64,000 bases of DNA from DASUNQ01 sp044866775. GTDB lineage: Bacteria; Acidobacteriota; Thermoanaerobaculia; Multivoradales; UBA5704. Shown one piece after another: positions 32,200 to 45,385 of the stretch. The notes under the pieces are model-generated. The model ran no database searches, was not told the DNA's origin, and saw nothing but the letters and a program-made list of their open reading frames with translations. Position numbers and translations under genes: made by a program. Each line of letters starts with the position of its first letter. The stretch's first letter is position 1. The DNA lies in the NCBI GenBank assembly GCA_044866775.1, contig JBIOUG010000186.1, positions 1-64,000 on the forward strand, given 5' to 3'.

Positions 32200-32231
32200 A
32201 TTTCCACAGGTTGTGGAAATTCTGTGGAATT
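32200..32231. promoter_or_regulatory. Cluster of three DnaA-box-like sites upstream of dnaA
   Basis: ATTTCCACA (32200-32208), its inverted copy TGTGGAAAT (32212-32220) and TGTGGAATT (32223-32231) lie within 32 bases. They resemble TTATCCACA-type boxes with one or two changes. They could form part of oriC or an autoregulatory site. Confidence 0.6.
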
Positions 32232-32250
32232 CGACCGCCTGTAAGCCTCG

Positions 32251-33549
32251 ATGACGCAGACCTGGGCCCTTCTTCAGAAGCAGCTCCGGAAAGAGCTCGG
32301 CGACGACGAGTTCGGCACCTGGTTCCGCCCCTTGCGCGTGCGCTCGGAGGAGGAGGACCGCCTGGTCCTGCTGGCGCCGAACGCGCGCTTCCTGCACAAG
32401 CTCGAGGAGAGCTACCGGCCGGCAGTGGACCGCGCCGTCGCCGGGCTCAAAGGGCCCGCCTACCAGGTCCTCTTCTCGCTCGAGGACCGCGACGCCCCGC
32501 CGCCGGCGCCGGCGCCCGAGCCGACCGCGGCGCCGGCGCAGTTCAACCCCAAGTACACCTTCGACAGCTTCGTCGTCGGCAGCTCGAACCAGTTCGCCCA
32601 CGCCGCCGCCCGCGCCGTGGCCGAGAACCCCTCGAAGAGCTACAACCCGCTCTTCCTCTACGGCGGCGTCGGCCTCGGCAAGACCCATCTGCTCCACGCC
32701 ATCGCCTGCCAGATCCTGACCGACAACCCGCAACTGCGGGTGATCTACCTGGCGGCCGAGCAGTTCGTCAACGAGCTCATCAACTCGATCCGCTTCGACC
32801 GCATGCCCGCCTTCCGCGAGCGCTACCGCACGATCGACGTGCTGCTGGTCGACGACGTGCAGTTCCTGGCCAACAAGGAGCGGACGCAGGAGGAGTTCTT
32901 CCACACCTTCAACACGCTCTACACCAGCCAGAAGCAGATCATCATCTCGTCGGACTCCTCGCCGCGGCAGATCCCGACGCTCGAGGAGCGGCTGCGCAGC
33001 CGCTTCGAGTGGGGGCTGATCGCCGACATCCAGCCGCCGGACCTCGAGACCAAGGTCGCGATCCTGCGCCGTAAGGCCGACGCCGAGCAGGCGCGCCTGC
33101 CGAACGACGTCGCGCACTTCATCGCCCAGCAGGTGCGCTCGAACATCCGCGAGCTCGAGGGGCTGCTCAACCGCGTCATCGCCTTCTCGTCGCTGACCGG
33201 CAAGCCGCTCTCGCTCGACCTCGCCAAGGAGACGCTGCGCGACATCCTCCCCGACGGCGCGCACAAGCCGGCGGCGGCCGAGATCATCAAGTTCGTCGCC
33301 CGCCACTACGGGCTCAAGGTCTCGGAGATCAAGAGCAAGGGCAACTCGAAGCAGATCGCCTTCCCCCGGCAAGTAGCGATGTACGCCCTCAAGCACCTCA
33401 CCGACCTCTCCTACCCCGAGATCGGCAAGCAGTTCAACGACAAGCACCACTCGACGGTCATGTACTCGGTCGAGAAGATCCAGCAGCTCCGCGAGTCCGA
33501 CCCCGAGTTCGACAAGGTCGTCGCCGCGATCGAGCACCATTTCTCCTAG
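32251..33549 (+). CDS. dnaA: Chromosomal replication initiator DnaA
   Basis: DnaA binds oriC boxes and opens the origin. The 432-residue protein has the N-terminal DnaB/DiaA-binding domain (WALLQKQLRKELGDDEFGTWF) and a short linker (about 85-100). The AAA+ core has FDSFVVGSSNQFAHAAARAV, Walker A GGVGLGKTHLLHA and Walker B LLVDDVQFLANKERTQEEFFH. The domain IV signature is GKQFNDKHHSTVMYSVEKI. dnaA-dnaN-recF-gyrB-gyrA follows in classical order. Confidence 0.98.
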   Translation: MTQTWALLQKQLRKELGDDEFGTWFRPLRVRSEEEDRLVLLAPNARFLHKLEESYRPAVDRAVAGLKGPAYQVLFSLEDRDAPPPAPAPEPTAAPAQFNPKYTFDSFVVGSSNQFAHAAARAVAENPSKSYNPLFLYGGVGLGKTHLLHAIACQILTDNPQLRVIYLAAEQFVNELINSIRFDRMPAFRERYRTIDVLLVDDVQFLANKERTQEEFFHTFNTLYTSQKQIIISSDSSPRQIPTLEERLRSRFEWGLIADIQPPDLETKVAILRRKADAEQARLPNDVAHFIAQQVRSNIRELEGLLNRVIAFSSLTGKPLSLDLAKETLRDILPDGAHKPAAAEIIKFVARHYGLKVSEIKSKGNSKQIAFPRQVAMYALKHLTDLSYPEIGKQFNDKHHSTVMYSVEKIQQLRESDPEFDKVVAAIEHHFS

Positions 33550-33898
33550 GTCTCTTTCCACAAAGTAAGTCTTACCAGTTTGGCAGTCAGAGCGCGGGCA
33601 AAAACGCCCGAGGATGCGCTCCGCTTGGGCGACTTCCTGCCCTACCCAGCCGTCTTCCGCTAGGGCTCGTTCGGAGCCCCTGGAAAGGCCGTGGAGCGCT
33701 GCGGAAGACACCACTGTTGGGCTCCTCCCACCGAGCTCTCAACAGCCGCTCCACAGCTCTTCCGCCACACCAGACGCATGACGTAACCTACTCAGCGAAG
33801 GCGAGTTGTGGGCGTGATCAGCGTTTCCACAGCGCCTCTTACGACGACTACGGCTGTGCTATCATCTGACCCTTCTTGGTAGAAGGAGAAGGAGTTCC
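33550..33898. other. dnaA-dnaN intergenic region, possible oriC
   Basis: This 349-base gap contains CTTTCCACA (33554-33562) and GTTTCCACA (33823-33831), plus CTCCACAG sequences between them. A GTCTTCCGC/GCGGAAGAC inverted pair is near 33650-33710, and the AAAAACGCCCG motif resembles the dispersed hairpin repeat. AT-rich unwinding DNA is not obvious. The dnaN promoter TATCAT is at 33860-33865. An origin here or upstream of dnaA is plausible but not proven. Confidence 0.45.
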
Positions 33899-34996
33899 AT
33901 GGAACTTCGCCTGCGACGTAGCGAGCTGCTGTCGGAGCTGGTCCCGATGCAGGGGATCGTCGAGCGGAAGACCACGATCCCGGTCCTCTCGCACCTGCTG
34001 CTGACGGCGCGCGGCGAGCGGCTGCACCTCGCGGCGACCGACCTCGACGTCTCGCTCACCTCGTGGTGCGAGGCGGAGGTGGTCGACCAGGGCGGAGTCG
34101 CCGTCCAGGCGAAGAAGCTCTTCGAGATCATCCGCTCGCTGGTGGCCGACGAGGTGCAGCTCGTGCTCGAGGAGCCCAGGGCGCTGCTGATCCGCGCCGG
34201 GCGCTCGCGGTTCAAGATCCACGGCCTCTCCCCCGACGACTTCCCGACCCTGCCGGCAGTCGACGACAAAGGCGCGATCGAGATTCCCTTCGCCGATCTT
34301 CGCCGGATGATCGGCAAGGTCCTCTTCGCGGTCTCGGCCGAGGAGTCGCGCTTCCAGTTGAACGGCGCGCTCTTGAAGCTCAAGAAGGGCGGTCTCGAGC
34401 TGGTGGCGACCGACGGCCATCGCCTGGCGCTGGTCGAGGCCGGGCTCGCCAACGGCGACGGCGACCACGCCGTGCTGGTGCCGCGCAAGGCCCTCCAGGA
34501 GCTGCAGCGCTTCGAGGGCGACGGCAACCTGGACTACCGGCGCGGCGAGCACCACCTCTCCTTCCGGCTCGGCCGGCGGGAGCTGATCTGCCGCATCCTC
34601 GAGGGGAGCTTCCCCGACTACGAGCGGGTCATCGCCAAGGACAACGACAAGAAGGCGATCTTCGATCGCAAGGCGCTCGCCGAGGGCGTGCAGCGCGTGG
34701 CCTTGCTGACCGGCGAGCGGGCGCGGGCGGTCCGCCTGCAGTTCGCTCCCGACCAGGTCACGATCTCGACCAGCAACCCGGACCTGGGCGAGGCGGTCGA
34801 GGAGCTGGCCTGTGAGTATGCCGGGCCGGAGTTCCGCCTCGGCATGAACCCGGACTACTTGGCCCACTTCCTCTCGGCGGTCGACACCGAGAAGGTCCGC
34901 CTGGAGCTCAAGGACGAGAACACGCAGTGCGTGGGCTATCCGCTCGACGGCCCCGACACCCGCTACCTCTGCGTCATCATGCCGATGCGGCTCTAG
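33899..34996 (+). CDS. dnaN: DNA polymerase III sliding clamp (beta)
   Basis: The beta clamp tethers the replicative polymerase to DNA. The 365-residue protein spans the three clamp domains: RRSELLSELVPMQGIVERKTTIPVL at the start, FQLNGALLKLKKGGLELVATDGHRLAL in the middle and the canonical end YLCVIMPMRL. The last residues build the protein-binding pocket. Strong GGAGAAGGAG precedes the ATG. Its TAG stop is the first part of a composite repeat. Confidence 0.97.
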   Translation: MELRLRRSELLSELVPMQGIVERKTTIPVLSHLLLTARGERLHLAATDLDVSLTSWCEAEVVDQGGVAVQAKKLFEIIRSLVADEVQLVLEEPRALLIRAGRSRFKIHGLSPDDFPTLPAVDDKGAIEIPFADLRRMIGKVLFAVSAEESRFQLNGALLKLKKGGLELVATDGHRLALVEAGLANGDGDHAVLVPRKALQELQRFEGDGNLDYRRGEHHLSFRLGRRELICRILEGSFPDYERVIAKDNDKKAIFDRKALAEGVQRVALLTGERARAVRLQFAPDQVTISTSNPDLGEAVEELACEYAGPEFRLGMNPDYLAHFLSAVDTEKVRLELKDENTQCVGYPLDGPDTRYLCVIMPMRL

Positions 34997-35072
34997 GAGC
35001 CCGTCGCGCTGGTCGCGCGACGGAAAGCGCTCCTAGAGATTGATCGGCGCCCGGCGCGAAAGCTTTCGCGCC
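34995..35072. repeat. Composite A+B repeat between dnaN and recF
   Basis: Module A (AGGAGCCCGTCGCGCTGGTC... CGCTCCT) is followed by AGAGATTGATCGGCGCCC and the palindrome GGCGCGAAAGCTTTCGCGCC (35053-35072). It starts inside the dnaN stop codon and runs to within 20 bases of the recF start. Upstream recF start choices would be encoded by the repeat itself. Confidence 0.8.
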
Positions 35073-35090
35073 TTGGTCGCCCGGATCCTC

Positions 35091-36203
35091 TTGCTGGTCG
35101 AGATCACCTCCCGCGGCTTCCGCAACCTGGAACCGCTCGCCTGGCGGCCGGAGCCCGGGAGCCATCTCCTCCTCGGCGGCAACGGCGCCGGCAAGACGAG
35201 CCTCCTCGAAGCGATCTACGTCCTCGCCACCACCCGCAGCTTCCGCACGCCGCGCCTCGCCGACTGCGTGCGGCACGGCGAGGAGGCGTTCGCGGTCGAA
35301 GGCGAGGTCGAGAGCGGCCGCCGCTGCCGCCTCGAGGTCGGCTGGCGCGGCGGCGAGCGACTGCGCGCCGTCAACGGCAAGACCGGGAGTCTCGCCGAGC
35401 ACCTCGGCGTCCTGCCGGTCGTGGCCTGGCACGCCGGCGAGGCCGACGTCCTGACCGGCACGCCGGGGGCGCGGCGGCGGTTCCTCGACCGCGGGGTCGT
35501 CGGCGCGCGTCCCTCGGCGCTGGCGGTCCTCTCGCGCTACCGCGCCGCGCTGCTCCAGAAGCGCCAGCTCCTGGCCGGCAGCGGCGAAGGGCTCGAGGCC
35601 TGGAACGAGCTCCTGGCCGGCGCCGCGGCGGAGGTGATCCGGCTCCGGCAGGCGTACTTCGAGCGCCTCGAGCAGGAGCTGGCGGCAGTGGTCGAGGTGG
35701 CCGCGGCGGCCGGGCTGACGCTGCCGGCGATCGAGCTCCGCTACCGCCCCTCGCCGGCCTCCGGGCTCGACGGCGCCGCGGAGATCGCGGCGAGCCTCGC
35801 CCGCATGGCCGAGCGCGAGCGGCGGCGGCAGCTCCCGCTGGTCGGACCGCAGCGCGACGACTTGGAGGTGCTGCTGGGCGGTCACGAGGTGCGCCGGGTG
35901 GCCTCCGCCGGCGAGCGCAAGGCCCTGTCGCTCCTGCTCCTCGCCGCCCACGGCCGGGTGCTCGCGGCGGCCGGCCGCGACCCGCTCTATCTGCTCGACG
36001 ACGCCGACACCGAGCTCGCGCCGCCGACCTTGGCCGCCCTCTGGGGGGTGTTCGCCGGCGCCGGCCAGCTCGTCGCCACCTCGAACCGGCCGCAGGTCTG
36101 GCTGGCGCTCGCGGTGGGACGTGTCTGGCAGGTCGAGAAGGGGCGGCTGGCCTCTCTCGACCCGCCGGCCGAGGCGCCCGGAGAAGGCGCTGTAAGTCAT
36201 TGA
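35091..36203 (+). CDS. recF: DNA replication and repair protein RecF
   Basis: RecF is an SMC-like ATPase that helps load RecA at gaps with RecOR. The product of about 370 residues has EITSRGFRNLEPL and Walker A GGNGAGKTSLLEAIYVL, then TTRSFRTPRLADCVRHGEEAF. The signature is ASAGERKALSLLLLAAHG and Walker B is LYLLDDADTELAP. TTG 35091 gives the N-terminal spacing of the family. TTG 35073 or 35040 is possible, but those lead into the repeat. The C-terminal sequence is more divergent than the rest. Confidence 0.88.
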   Translation: MLVEITSRGFRNLEPLAWRPEPGSHLLLGGNGAGKTSLLEAIYVLATTRSFRTPRLADCVRHGEEAFAVEGEVESGRRCRLEVGWRGGERLRAVNGKTGSLAEHLGVLPVVAWHAGEADVLTGTPGARRRFLDRGVVGARPSALAVLSRYRAALLQKRQLLAGSGEGLEAWNELLAGAAAEVIRLRQAYFERLEQELAAVVEVAAAAGLTLPAIELRYRPSPASGLDGAAEIAASLARMAERERRRQLPLVGPQRDDLEVLLGGHEVRRVASAGERKALSLLLLAAHGRVLAAAGRDPLYLLDDADTELAPPTLAALWGVFAGAGQLVATSNRPQVWLALAVGRVWQVEKGRLASLDPPAEAPGEGAVSH

Positions 36204-36244
36204 TTCGCAAGCACCTGCGGCTCGCAAAACGGGCCGTATTGTGC

Positions 36245-36250
36245 TACAAT
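36245..36250 (+). promoter_or_regulatory. -10 box (TACAAT) of gyrB
   Basis: GTGCTACAAT gives a typical -10, with the gyrB start 68 bases downstream, leaving a leader of about 60 nt that ends in the GGAGA ribosome site. No clear -35 hexamer is visible. Confidence 0.5.
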
Positions 36251-36318
36251 CTCAGCGTTTTCAGAACGCCCCCTGGATCGGGGGCACCTCCAGGGCAAAC
36301 CAGTCGGAGAAAGACGCT

Positions 36319-38745
<2,427 letters not shown>

Positions 38746-39000
38746 ATGGGGCGTTATGCAAAGCTCGTCGAGACAATCCTCCGTGGACGATCGGACGCGA
38801 ACATCGAGTTTGACGAGTTGCGCTCGCTGCTGCTGCACCTGGGTTTCGTGGAACGCCAACGAGGAAGCCACCACGTCTTCCGGAGGAGCGGAGTCGAGGA
38901 ACGGATCAACTTGCAGCGTGATGGGAGCAAGGCCAAGGCATACCAGGTAAGGCAGGTCAGGGCAGCGCTGCTGCGTTACGAGCTGGAGCCAGGCGAATGA
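38746..39000 (+). CDS. hicA: HicA-family mRNA interferase toxin
   Basis: HicA is a small double-stranded-RNA-binding-fold toxin that cleaves mRNA and tmRNA. The 84-residue product has FDELRSLLLHLGFVERQRGSHHVFRR, the family core with the active-site His in GSHHVF, and a C-terminal KAYQVRQVRAALLRYEL. It starts at the base after the gyrB stop and overlaps hicB by four bases (ATGA). Confidence 0.88.
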   Translation: MGRYAKLVETILRGRSDANIEFDELRSLLLHLGFVERQRGSHHVFRRSGVEERINLQRDGSKAKAYQVRQVRAALLRYELEPGE

Positions 39001-39212
39001 CCTACAAGTACGAAGTGATCGTCTATTGGAGCGACGAGGACCAGGTGTTCGTCGCCGAGGTTCCGGAGCTCCCGGGATGCGCAGCTCACGGCCACACACC
39101 GGAGGACGCCCTCCGCGAAGCCCAGGAAGCAATCACGCTCTGGCTTGACACCGCACGCGAGTTCGGAGATCCCATCCCGGAGCCGAAAGGCCGACGCCTG
39201 CAGTATGCGTGA
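38997..39212 (+). CDS. hicB: HicB-family antitoxin
   Basis: The 71-residue product shows the degenerate RNase H-fold of HicB: YKYEVIVYWSDEDQVFVAEVPELPGCAAHG, then TPEDALREAQEAITLWLDTARE. No C-terminal DNA-binding domain is present, so it is the short form. Together with hicA it makes an intact toxin-antitoxin pair between gyrB and gyrA. Confidence 0.9.
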   Translation: MTYKYEVIVYWSDEDQVFVAEVPELPGCAAHGHTPEDALREAQEAITLWLDTAREFGDPIPEPKGRRLQYA

Positions 39213-39238
39213 TGTGTCGAACGGGTAGGGACGTGTAA

Positions 39239-39520
39239 ATGAAGAAGCCGAAGATACCACCCGCGGACTCGATCGACGAGCTTGCGCACTTCTGGGATAC
39301 CCACGACGCAACAGACCCCGAAGACGAACTCGAGAAGGCGGGAAGGCTTCATCCGGCACTAAAGGCCGCTTTCTCGCAGCTCTACGGCTACACGAGTGAC
39401 GAGGAAGGCATCCGACATGCATTGCTTGACGAGAGCAGAGTGGGCTTTCCCGAGGCGAAATTCATGCTTGTAGCATGCTCCGCCTTCGTGAGTTTTGCGT
39501 CTGAGTGGACATCGAAGTAG
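39239..39520 (+). CDS. Chimeric small protein: antitoxin-like N-end, Abi-like C-end
   Basis: The first 40 residues (KKPKIPPADSIDELAHFWDTHD) are typical of CopG/BrnA-type antitoxins. From about residue 44 the sequence changes to LKAAFSQLYGYTSDEEGIRH, then ALLDESRVGFPEAKFMLVACSAFVSF. This resembles the C-terminal segment of some abortive-infection-type proteins with a GxTSDxxGIRHA motif. Neither part is complete. I read it as a fusion of two fragments, possibly non-functional, in the gyrB-gyrA insertion. Assignment rests on recall of family sequences. Confidence 0.5.
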   Translation: MKKPKIPPADSIDELAHFWDTHDATDPEDELEKAGRLHPALKAAFSQLYGYTSDEEGIRHALLDESRVGFPEAKFMLVACSAFVSFASEWTSK

Positions 39521-39535
39521 GAGGCTCAACGACCC

Positions 39536-42055
<2,520 letters not shown>

Positions 42056-42094
42056 TCGGATCGCCCCTTCCCCCGGGGCGCCCCCGCCCCGAGC

Positions 42095-42100
42095 TACGAT
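42095..42100 (+). promoter_or_regulatory. -10-like TACGAT upstream of fsa
   Basis: GAGCTACGAT lies 24 bases before the fsa ATG, and AGAGGAGAT serves as ribosome site. It gives fsa its own promoter after gyrA. Confidence 0.4.
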
Positions 42101-42124
42101 CAGGGGACTGAGAGGAGATCAGCG

Positions 42125-42781
42125 ATGAAGTTCTTCCTCGACACGGCCGACGTCAAGGAGATCGAACAGGGCCTCGAGTGGGGGATGGTGGACGGCATCA
42201 CCACCAACCCCACGCTGATCGCCAAGCAGGGGAAGCCCTACCTCGCGACGGTGCAGGAGATCGCGCGGCGGGTGCCGGGGCCGGTCTCGGGCGAGGTGCT
42301 GGCGACCGACTTCGACGGCATCATGGAGCAGGGCAAGCGCCTGGCGGGCCTGGCCGAGAACGTGGTGGTCAAGGTGCCGCTCATCCCCGCCGGCCTGCGC
42401 GCCGTGCGCGCGCTCGCCGAGCTCGGCATCCGCACCAACGTGACGCTCTGCTTCTCGGCCGCGCAGGCGCTGCTCGCCGCCAAGGCCGGGGCGGGCTACA
42501 TCTCACCCTTCATCGGCCGCCTCGACGACGTCGGCCAGGAGGGGATGGAGCTGATCCAGCAGGTGGTCTCGATCTACGAGAACTACGAGTTCGAGACCCA
42601 GGTCCTGGTGGCCTCGGTCCGCCATCCCGTGCACGTCGTCCAGGCGGCGCTGCTCGGCGCCCACGTCGCGACGCTGCCGTTCAAGGTGCTCGAGCAGCTC
42701 TACAACCATCCGCTGACCGACGTCGGGCTCGCCAAGTTCCTCGGAGACTGGGAGAAGACCGGCAAGAAGTTCGACGACTAG
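42125..42781 (+). CDS. fsa: Transaldolase-like protein (TalC/Fsa type)
   Basis: The 218-residue enzyme is the small transaldolase form, in which activity is either transaldolase or fructose-6-phosphate aldolase. MKFFLDTADVKEI, GITTNPTLIAKQG and VVVKVPLIPAG with Schiff-base Lys83 are present. TNVTLCFSAAQALLAAKAGAGYISPFIGRLDD, SVRHPVHVVQAALLGAH and FKVLEQLYNHPLTDVGL follow, all classic. It feeds the non-oxidative pentose phosphate pathway. Confidence 0.94.
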   Translation: MKFFLDTADVKEIEQGLEWGMVDGITTNPTLIAKQGKPYLATVQEIARRVPGPVSGEVLATDFDGIMEQGKRLAGLAENVVVKVPLIPAGLRAVRALAELGIRTNVTLCFSAAQALLAAKAGAGYISPFIGRLDDVGQEGMELIQQVVSIYENYEFETQVLVASVRHPVHVVQAALLGAHVATLPFKVLEQLYNHPLTDVGLAKFLGDWEKTGKKFDD

Positions 42782-42794
42782 CCACGCTCCCGCG

Positions 42795-43358
42795 ATGTAC
42801 CGCATCGCCTGGTGGTTCTACCTGCTGCTGGCGATCGCCGGCGCGGTGTGGGTGGGGGCGCGACAGGGGACGATCCCGCTCGCCCTCTTCGTCGACCGGC
42901 GCGGCTGGCCGCTCGACCTCCTGCTCGGGCTGGCCGCGGCGGCGCTCCTCGTCGGGGTGTGGCGCGGCGGGCGCCGCTTCCTGCCCGCGGCGCGCGAGCT
43001 CGAGACGACCCTCGCCGGCCTCCTGGGCGACCTCGACCGCGGCGACGTCGTCGCCCTCGCCCTCCTCTCCGGCTTCGCCGAGGAGCTCTTCTTCCGCGGC
43101 GCCGTCCAGGGCGCCTGGGGCTGGGGGCCGGCCACCCTGCTCTTCGCGCTCCTCCACAGCGGGCCGGGCAAGGCCTTCCGCCTCTGGGCGCTCTTCGCGG
43201 TCGCCGCCGGCCTCGTCTTCGCCGGGCTCACCCTCTGGCGCGGCAACCTCCTGCCGGCGATCCTCGGCCACGTCGCGGTCAACGCCGTGAACCTCTACGA
43301 CATGGCCCGCCGGCGCCCGGTCACCCCCTCGTCCGAATCCCCGACGAGCGCCGGTTGA
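42795..43358 (+). CDS. CPBP-family intramembrane metalloprotease
   Basis: The 187-residue protein has four or more membrane helices and the CPBP/Rce1 motifs: EELFFRGAVQGA (EExxxR, motif 1), ALLHSG (motif 2) and ILGHVAVNAVNL (motif 3). These glutamic-type membrane proteases process CAAX proteins or bacteriocins in some organisms. The substrate is unknown here. Confidence 0.85.
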   Translation: MYRIAWWFYLLLAIAGAVWVGARQGTIPLALFVDRRGWPLDLLLGLAAAALLVGVWRGGRRFLPAARELETTLAGLLGDLDRGDVVALALLSGFAEELFFRGAVQGAWGWGPATLLFALLHSGPGKAFRLWALFAVAAGLVFAGLTLWRGNLLPAILGHVAVNAVNLYDMARRRPVTPSSESPTSAG

Positions 43359-43427
43359 GGCGCGGGGCGCCTCCCGCCCCTGTGCGATAGACTTTCCCTT
43401 CCGCGGCGCCCGCGGAAAGGAGACCCG

Positions 43428-44819
43428 ATGAGCCACGACTCCCGAGACGTCCTGGAGCGGATCGAGCGCGAGAAGGAGGGCTATCTCGAGGAGCTCAAGG
43501 ACTACCTGCGCATCCCGTCGATCTCGACCGACCCCGACTACAAGGGCGAGGTGCTGCGCTGCAGCGAGTGGCTGGAGGGCAAGATGCGGGCCGCGGGCTT
43601 GACCGCGGAGCGCATCGAGACCGCCGGCAACCCGCTGGTCTACGGCGAGTGGCTGGGGGCGCCGGGCAAGCCGACGATCCTCTTCTATGGCCACTACGAC
43701 GTGCAGCCGGTCGATCCCATCGACCTCTGGCGCCATCCGCCGTTCGAGCCGACGGTCGAGGGCGACAAGCTCTACGCGCGCGGCGCGACCGACGACAAGG
43801 GACAGTCCTACGCCCACGTCAAGGGCGTCGGCGCCGCGCTCGCCGAGCGCGGCGCGCTGCCGGTCAACGTCAAGTTCATCGTCGAGGGGGAGGAGGAATC
43901 GGGCGGCGCGGCGATCGAGCGCTTCGTGCGCGAGGACGCCGGCCGGCGCCTGGGCGCCGACGCGGTCGTCGTCTCCGACACCTCGATGTACGCCCCGGGG
44001 CAGCCGTCGCTGATCTACGGCCTCAAGGGGCTGACGTACATGGAGCTCAAGGTCACCGGCCCCAACCGGGACCTCCACTCCGGCACCTTCGGCGGCGCGG
44101 TCCAGAACCCGCTCAACGCCCTCTGTCACATCATCTCGACGCTGCGCGATCCCGTGACCGGCAAGATCCTGATCGACGGCTTCTACGACGACGTGCGGCC
44201 GCTCGAGGCCTGGGAGCGCGAGGAGTTCGCGAAGCTCCCGTTCGACGAGGCGGCCTACATGCGCGAGCTGGGGGTCGAGGAGCTGCACGGCGAGGAGGGC
44301 TACACGACGCGCGAGCGCACCTGGGCGCGCCCGACCTGCGACGTCAACGGCATCTTCGGCGGCTACGAGGGCAAGGGCGCCAAGACCGTGCTCCCCTCGT
44401 GGGGCGGCGCCAAGGTCTCGATGCGTCTCGTCCCCGACCAGAAGCCGGAGAAGGTCGCCGAGCTGTTCACCAGCCACGTCCAGCGGGTGAAGCCGGCCGG
44501 CGTCAAGCTCGAGGTCTCCTACCTCCACGGCGCGAAGGCGGTGGTGGTGGAGGCCGCCGGGCCGCTGGTGGACGCGGCGCTGGCGGCGATGGAGGACGTC
44601 TGGGGAGCGCGGCCGGTGCGCATCCGCGAGGGCGGCTCGATCCCCATCGTCGCCACCTTCGCCGAGGTGCTTCACGCGCCGGTCCTGCTGCTCGGCTTCG
44701 GCCTCCACGACGACGGGCTCCATTCGCCCAACGAGAAGTTCAACATCAGCCACTACTGGAACGGCATCCGCTCGGTCGCGCGCCTGCTCGACCGCATGGG
44801 CGAGCTCGGCGGCTCATGA
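43428..44819 (+). CDS. M20-family dipeptidase
   Basis: The 463-residue zinc peptidase carries FYGHYDVQPVDP (first metal ligand), GATDDKGQSYAHVKGV with the bridging Asp, and FIVEGEEESGG with catalytic Glu pair. VSDTSMY, the lid-domain segment LHSGTFGGAVQNPLNAL and a late NEKFNISHYWNGIRSVARLL follow. The arrangement fits cytosolic carnosinase-like or DapE-related dipeptidases of broad specificity. TAGACT at 43388-43393 and AAAGGAGA precede the ATG. Its stop overlaps the next ATG (ATGA). Confidence 0.93.
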   Translation: MSHDSRDVLERIEREKEGYLEELKDYLRIPSISTDPDYKGEVLRCSEWLEGKMRAAGLTAERIETAGNPLVYGEWLGAPGKPTILFYGHYDVQPVDPIDLWRHPPFEPTVEGDKLYARGATDDKGQSYAHVKGVGAALAERGALPVNVKFIVEGEEESGGAAIERFVREDAGRRLGADAVVVSDTSMYAPGQPSLIYGLKGLTYMELKVTGPNRDLHSGTFGGAVQNPLNALCHIISTLRDPVTGKILIDGFYDDVRPLEAWEREEFAKLPFDEAAYMRELGVEELHGEEGYTTRERTWARPTCDVNGIFGGYEGKGAKTVLPSWGGAKVSMRLVPDQKPEKVAELFTSHVQRVKPAGVKLEVSYLHGAKAVVVEAAGPLVDAALAAMEDVWGARPVRIREGGSIPIVATFAEVLHAPVLLLGFGLHDDGLHSPNEKFNISHYWNGIRSVARLLDRMGELGGS

Positions 44820-45385
44820 GGAGCAAGGGGCTCGAGCGCGAGCTCAAGTTTCCGGGCATCGAGCTCGAGCGCCTCAAGGAGCGGCTGCAGGAGCTCGAGG
44901 CCGAGCGCCCGGGGCCCGCCGCCTTCGAGGACAACTTCATCCTCGACCGCGACGGCGAGCTGGCGGCGCAGGGCAAGATCCTCCGCCTGCGCACCGTCGG
45001 CCAGCGCAACTGGGTGACCTTCAAAGGGCCGATGAGCCTCGAGGGCCTGGTCAAGGTGCGCGTCGAGCACGAGATCGCGGTCGAGGGGGCCGAGGAGGCG
45101 CGGTCGCTCTTCGAGGGTCTCGGCTACCAGGTCGTGGCCCGCTACCAGAAGGTCCGCGAGGAGTGGCTCCTGGGCGGCGTCACGATCGCCCTCGACCACA
45201 CCCCGATCGGCGACTTCGCCGAGTTCGAGGGCGACGGCGCCGAGACGGTCGCCCGGCGCTGCGGCCTCGACCCGCAGAAGGCCGAGCGCCGCTCCTACCT
45301 CCGCCTCTACGCCGAGTACCGCAAGAAGCATCCGGACGCGCCGCCGGAGATGACCTTCCCGCCGAATCGAGCTCCCGGGGCGTGA
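44816..45385 (+). CDS. CYTH-domain protein (class IV adenylate cyclase-like)
   Basis: The 189-residue protein starts with ERELKFPGIELERLKERL, the CYTH signature (ExExK-like), and has DNFILDR, ILRLRTVGQRNWVTFKGP and VRVEHEIAVEG. KVREEWLLGGVTIALDHTPIGDFAEFEGD follows. CYTH proteins act on triphosphates (triphosphatase, thiamine triphosphatase or adenylate cyclase); the reaction is not determined. ATG 44816 overlaps the peptidase stop. Confidence 0.85.
   Translation: MRSKGLERELKFPGIELERLKERLQELEAERPGPAAFEDNFILDRDGELAAQGKILRLRTVGQRNWVTFKGPMSLEGLVKVRVEHEIAVEGAEEARSLFEGLGYQVVARYQKVREEWLLGGVTIALDHTPIGDFAEFEGDGAETVARRCGLDPQKAERRSYLRLYAEYRKKHPDAPPEMTFPPNRAPGA

Noticed and set aside
35040..35090. Upstream extension of recF to TTG 35040
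   Set aside because: The added residues are encoded by the dispersed composite repeat and are not conserved in RecF.
43568..45385. 605-codon frame joining the M20 peptidase region to the CYTH protein
   Set aside because: The first 400 or so codons are out of frame with the peptidase. The CYTH protein starts at ATG 44816.
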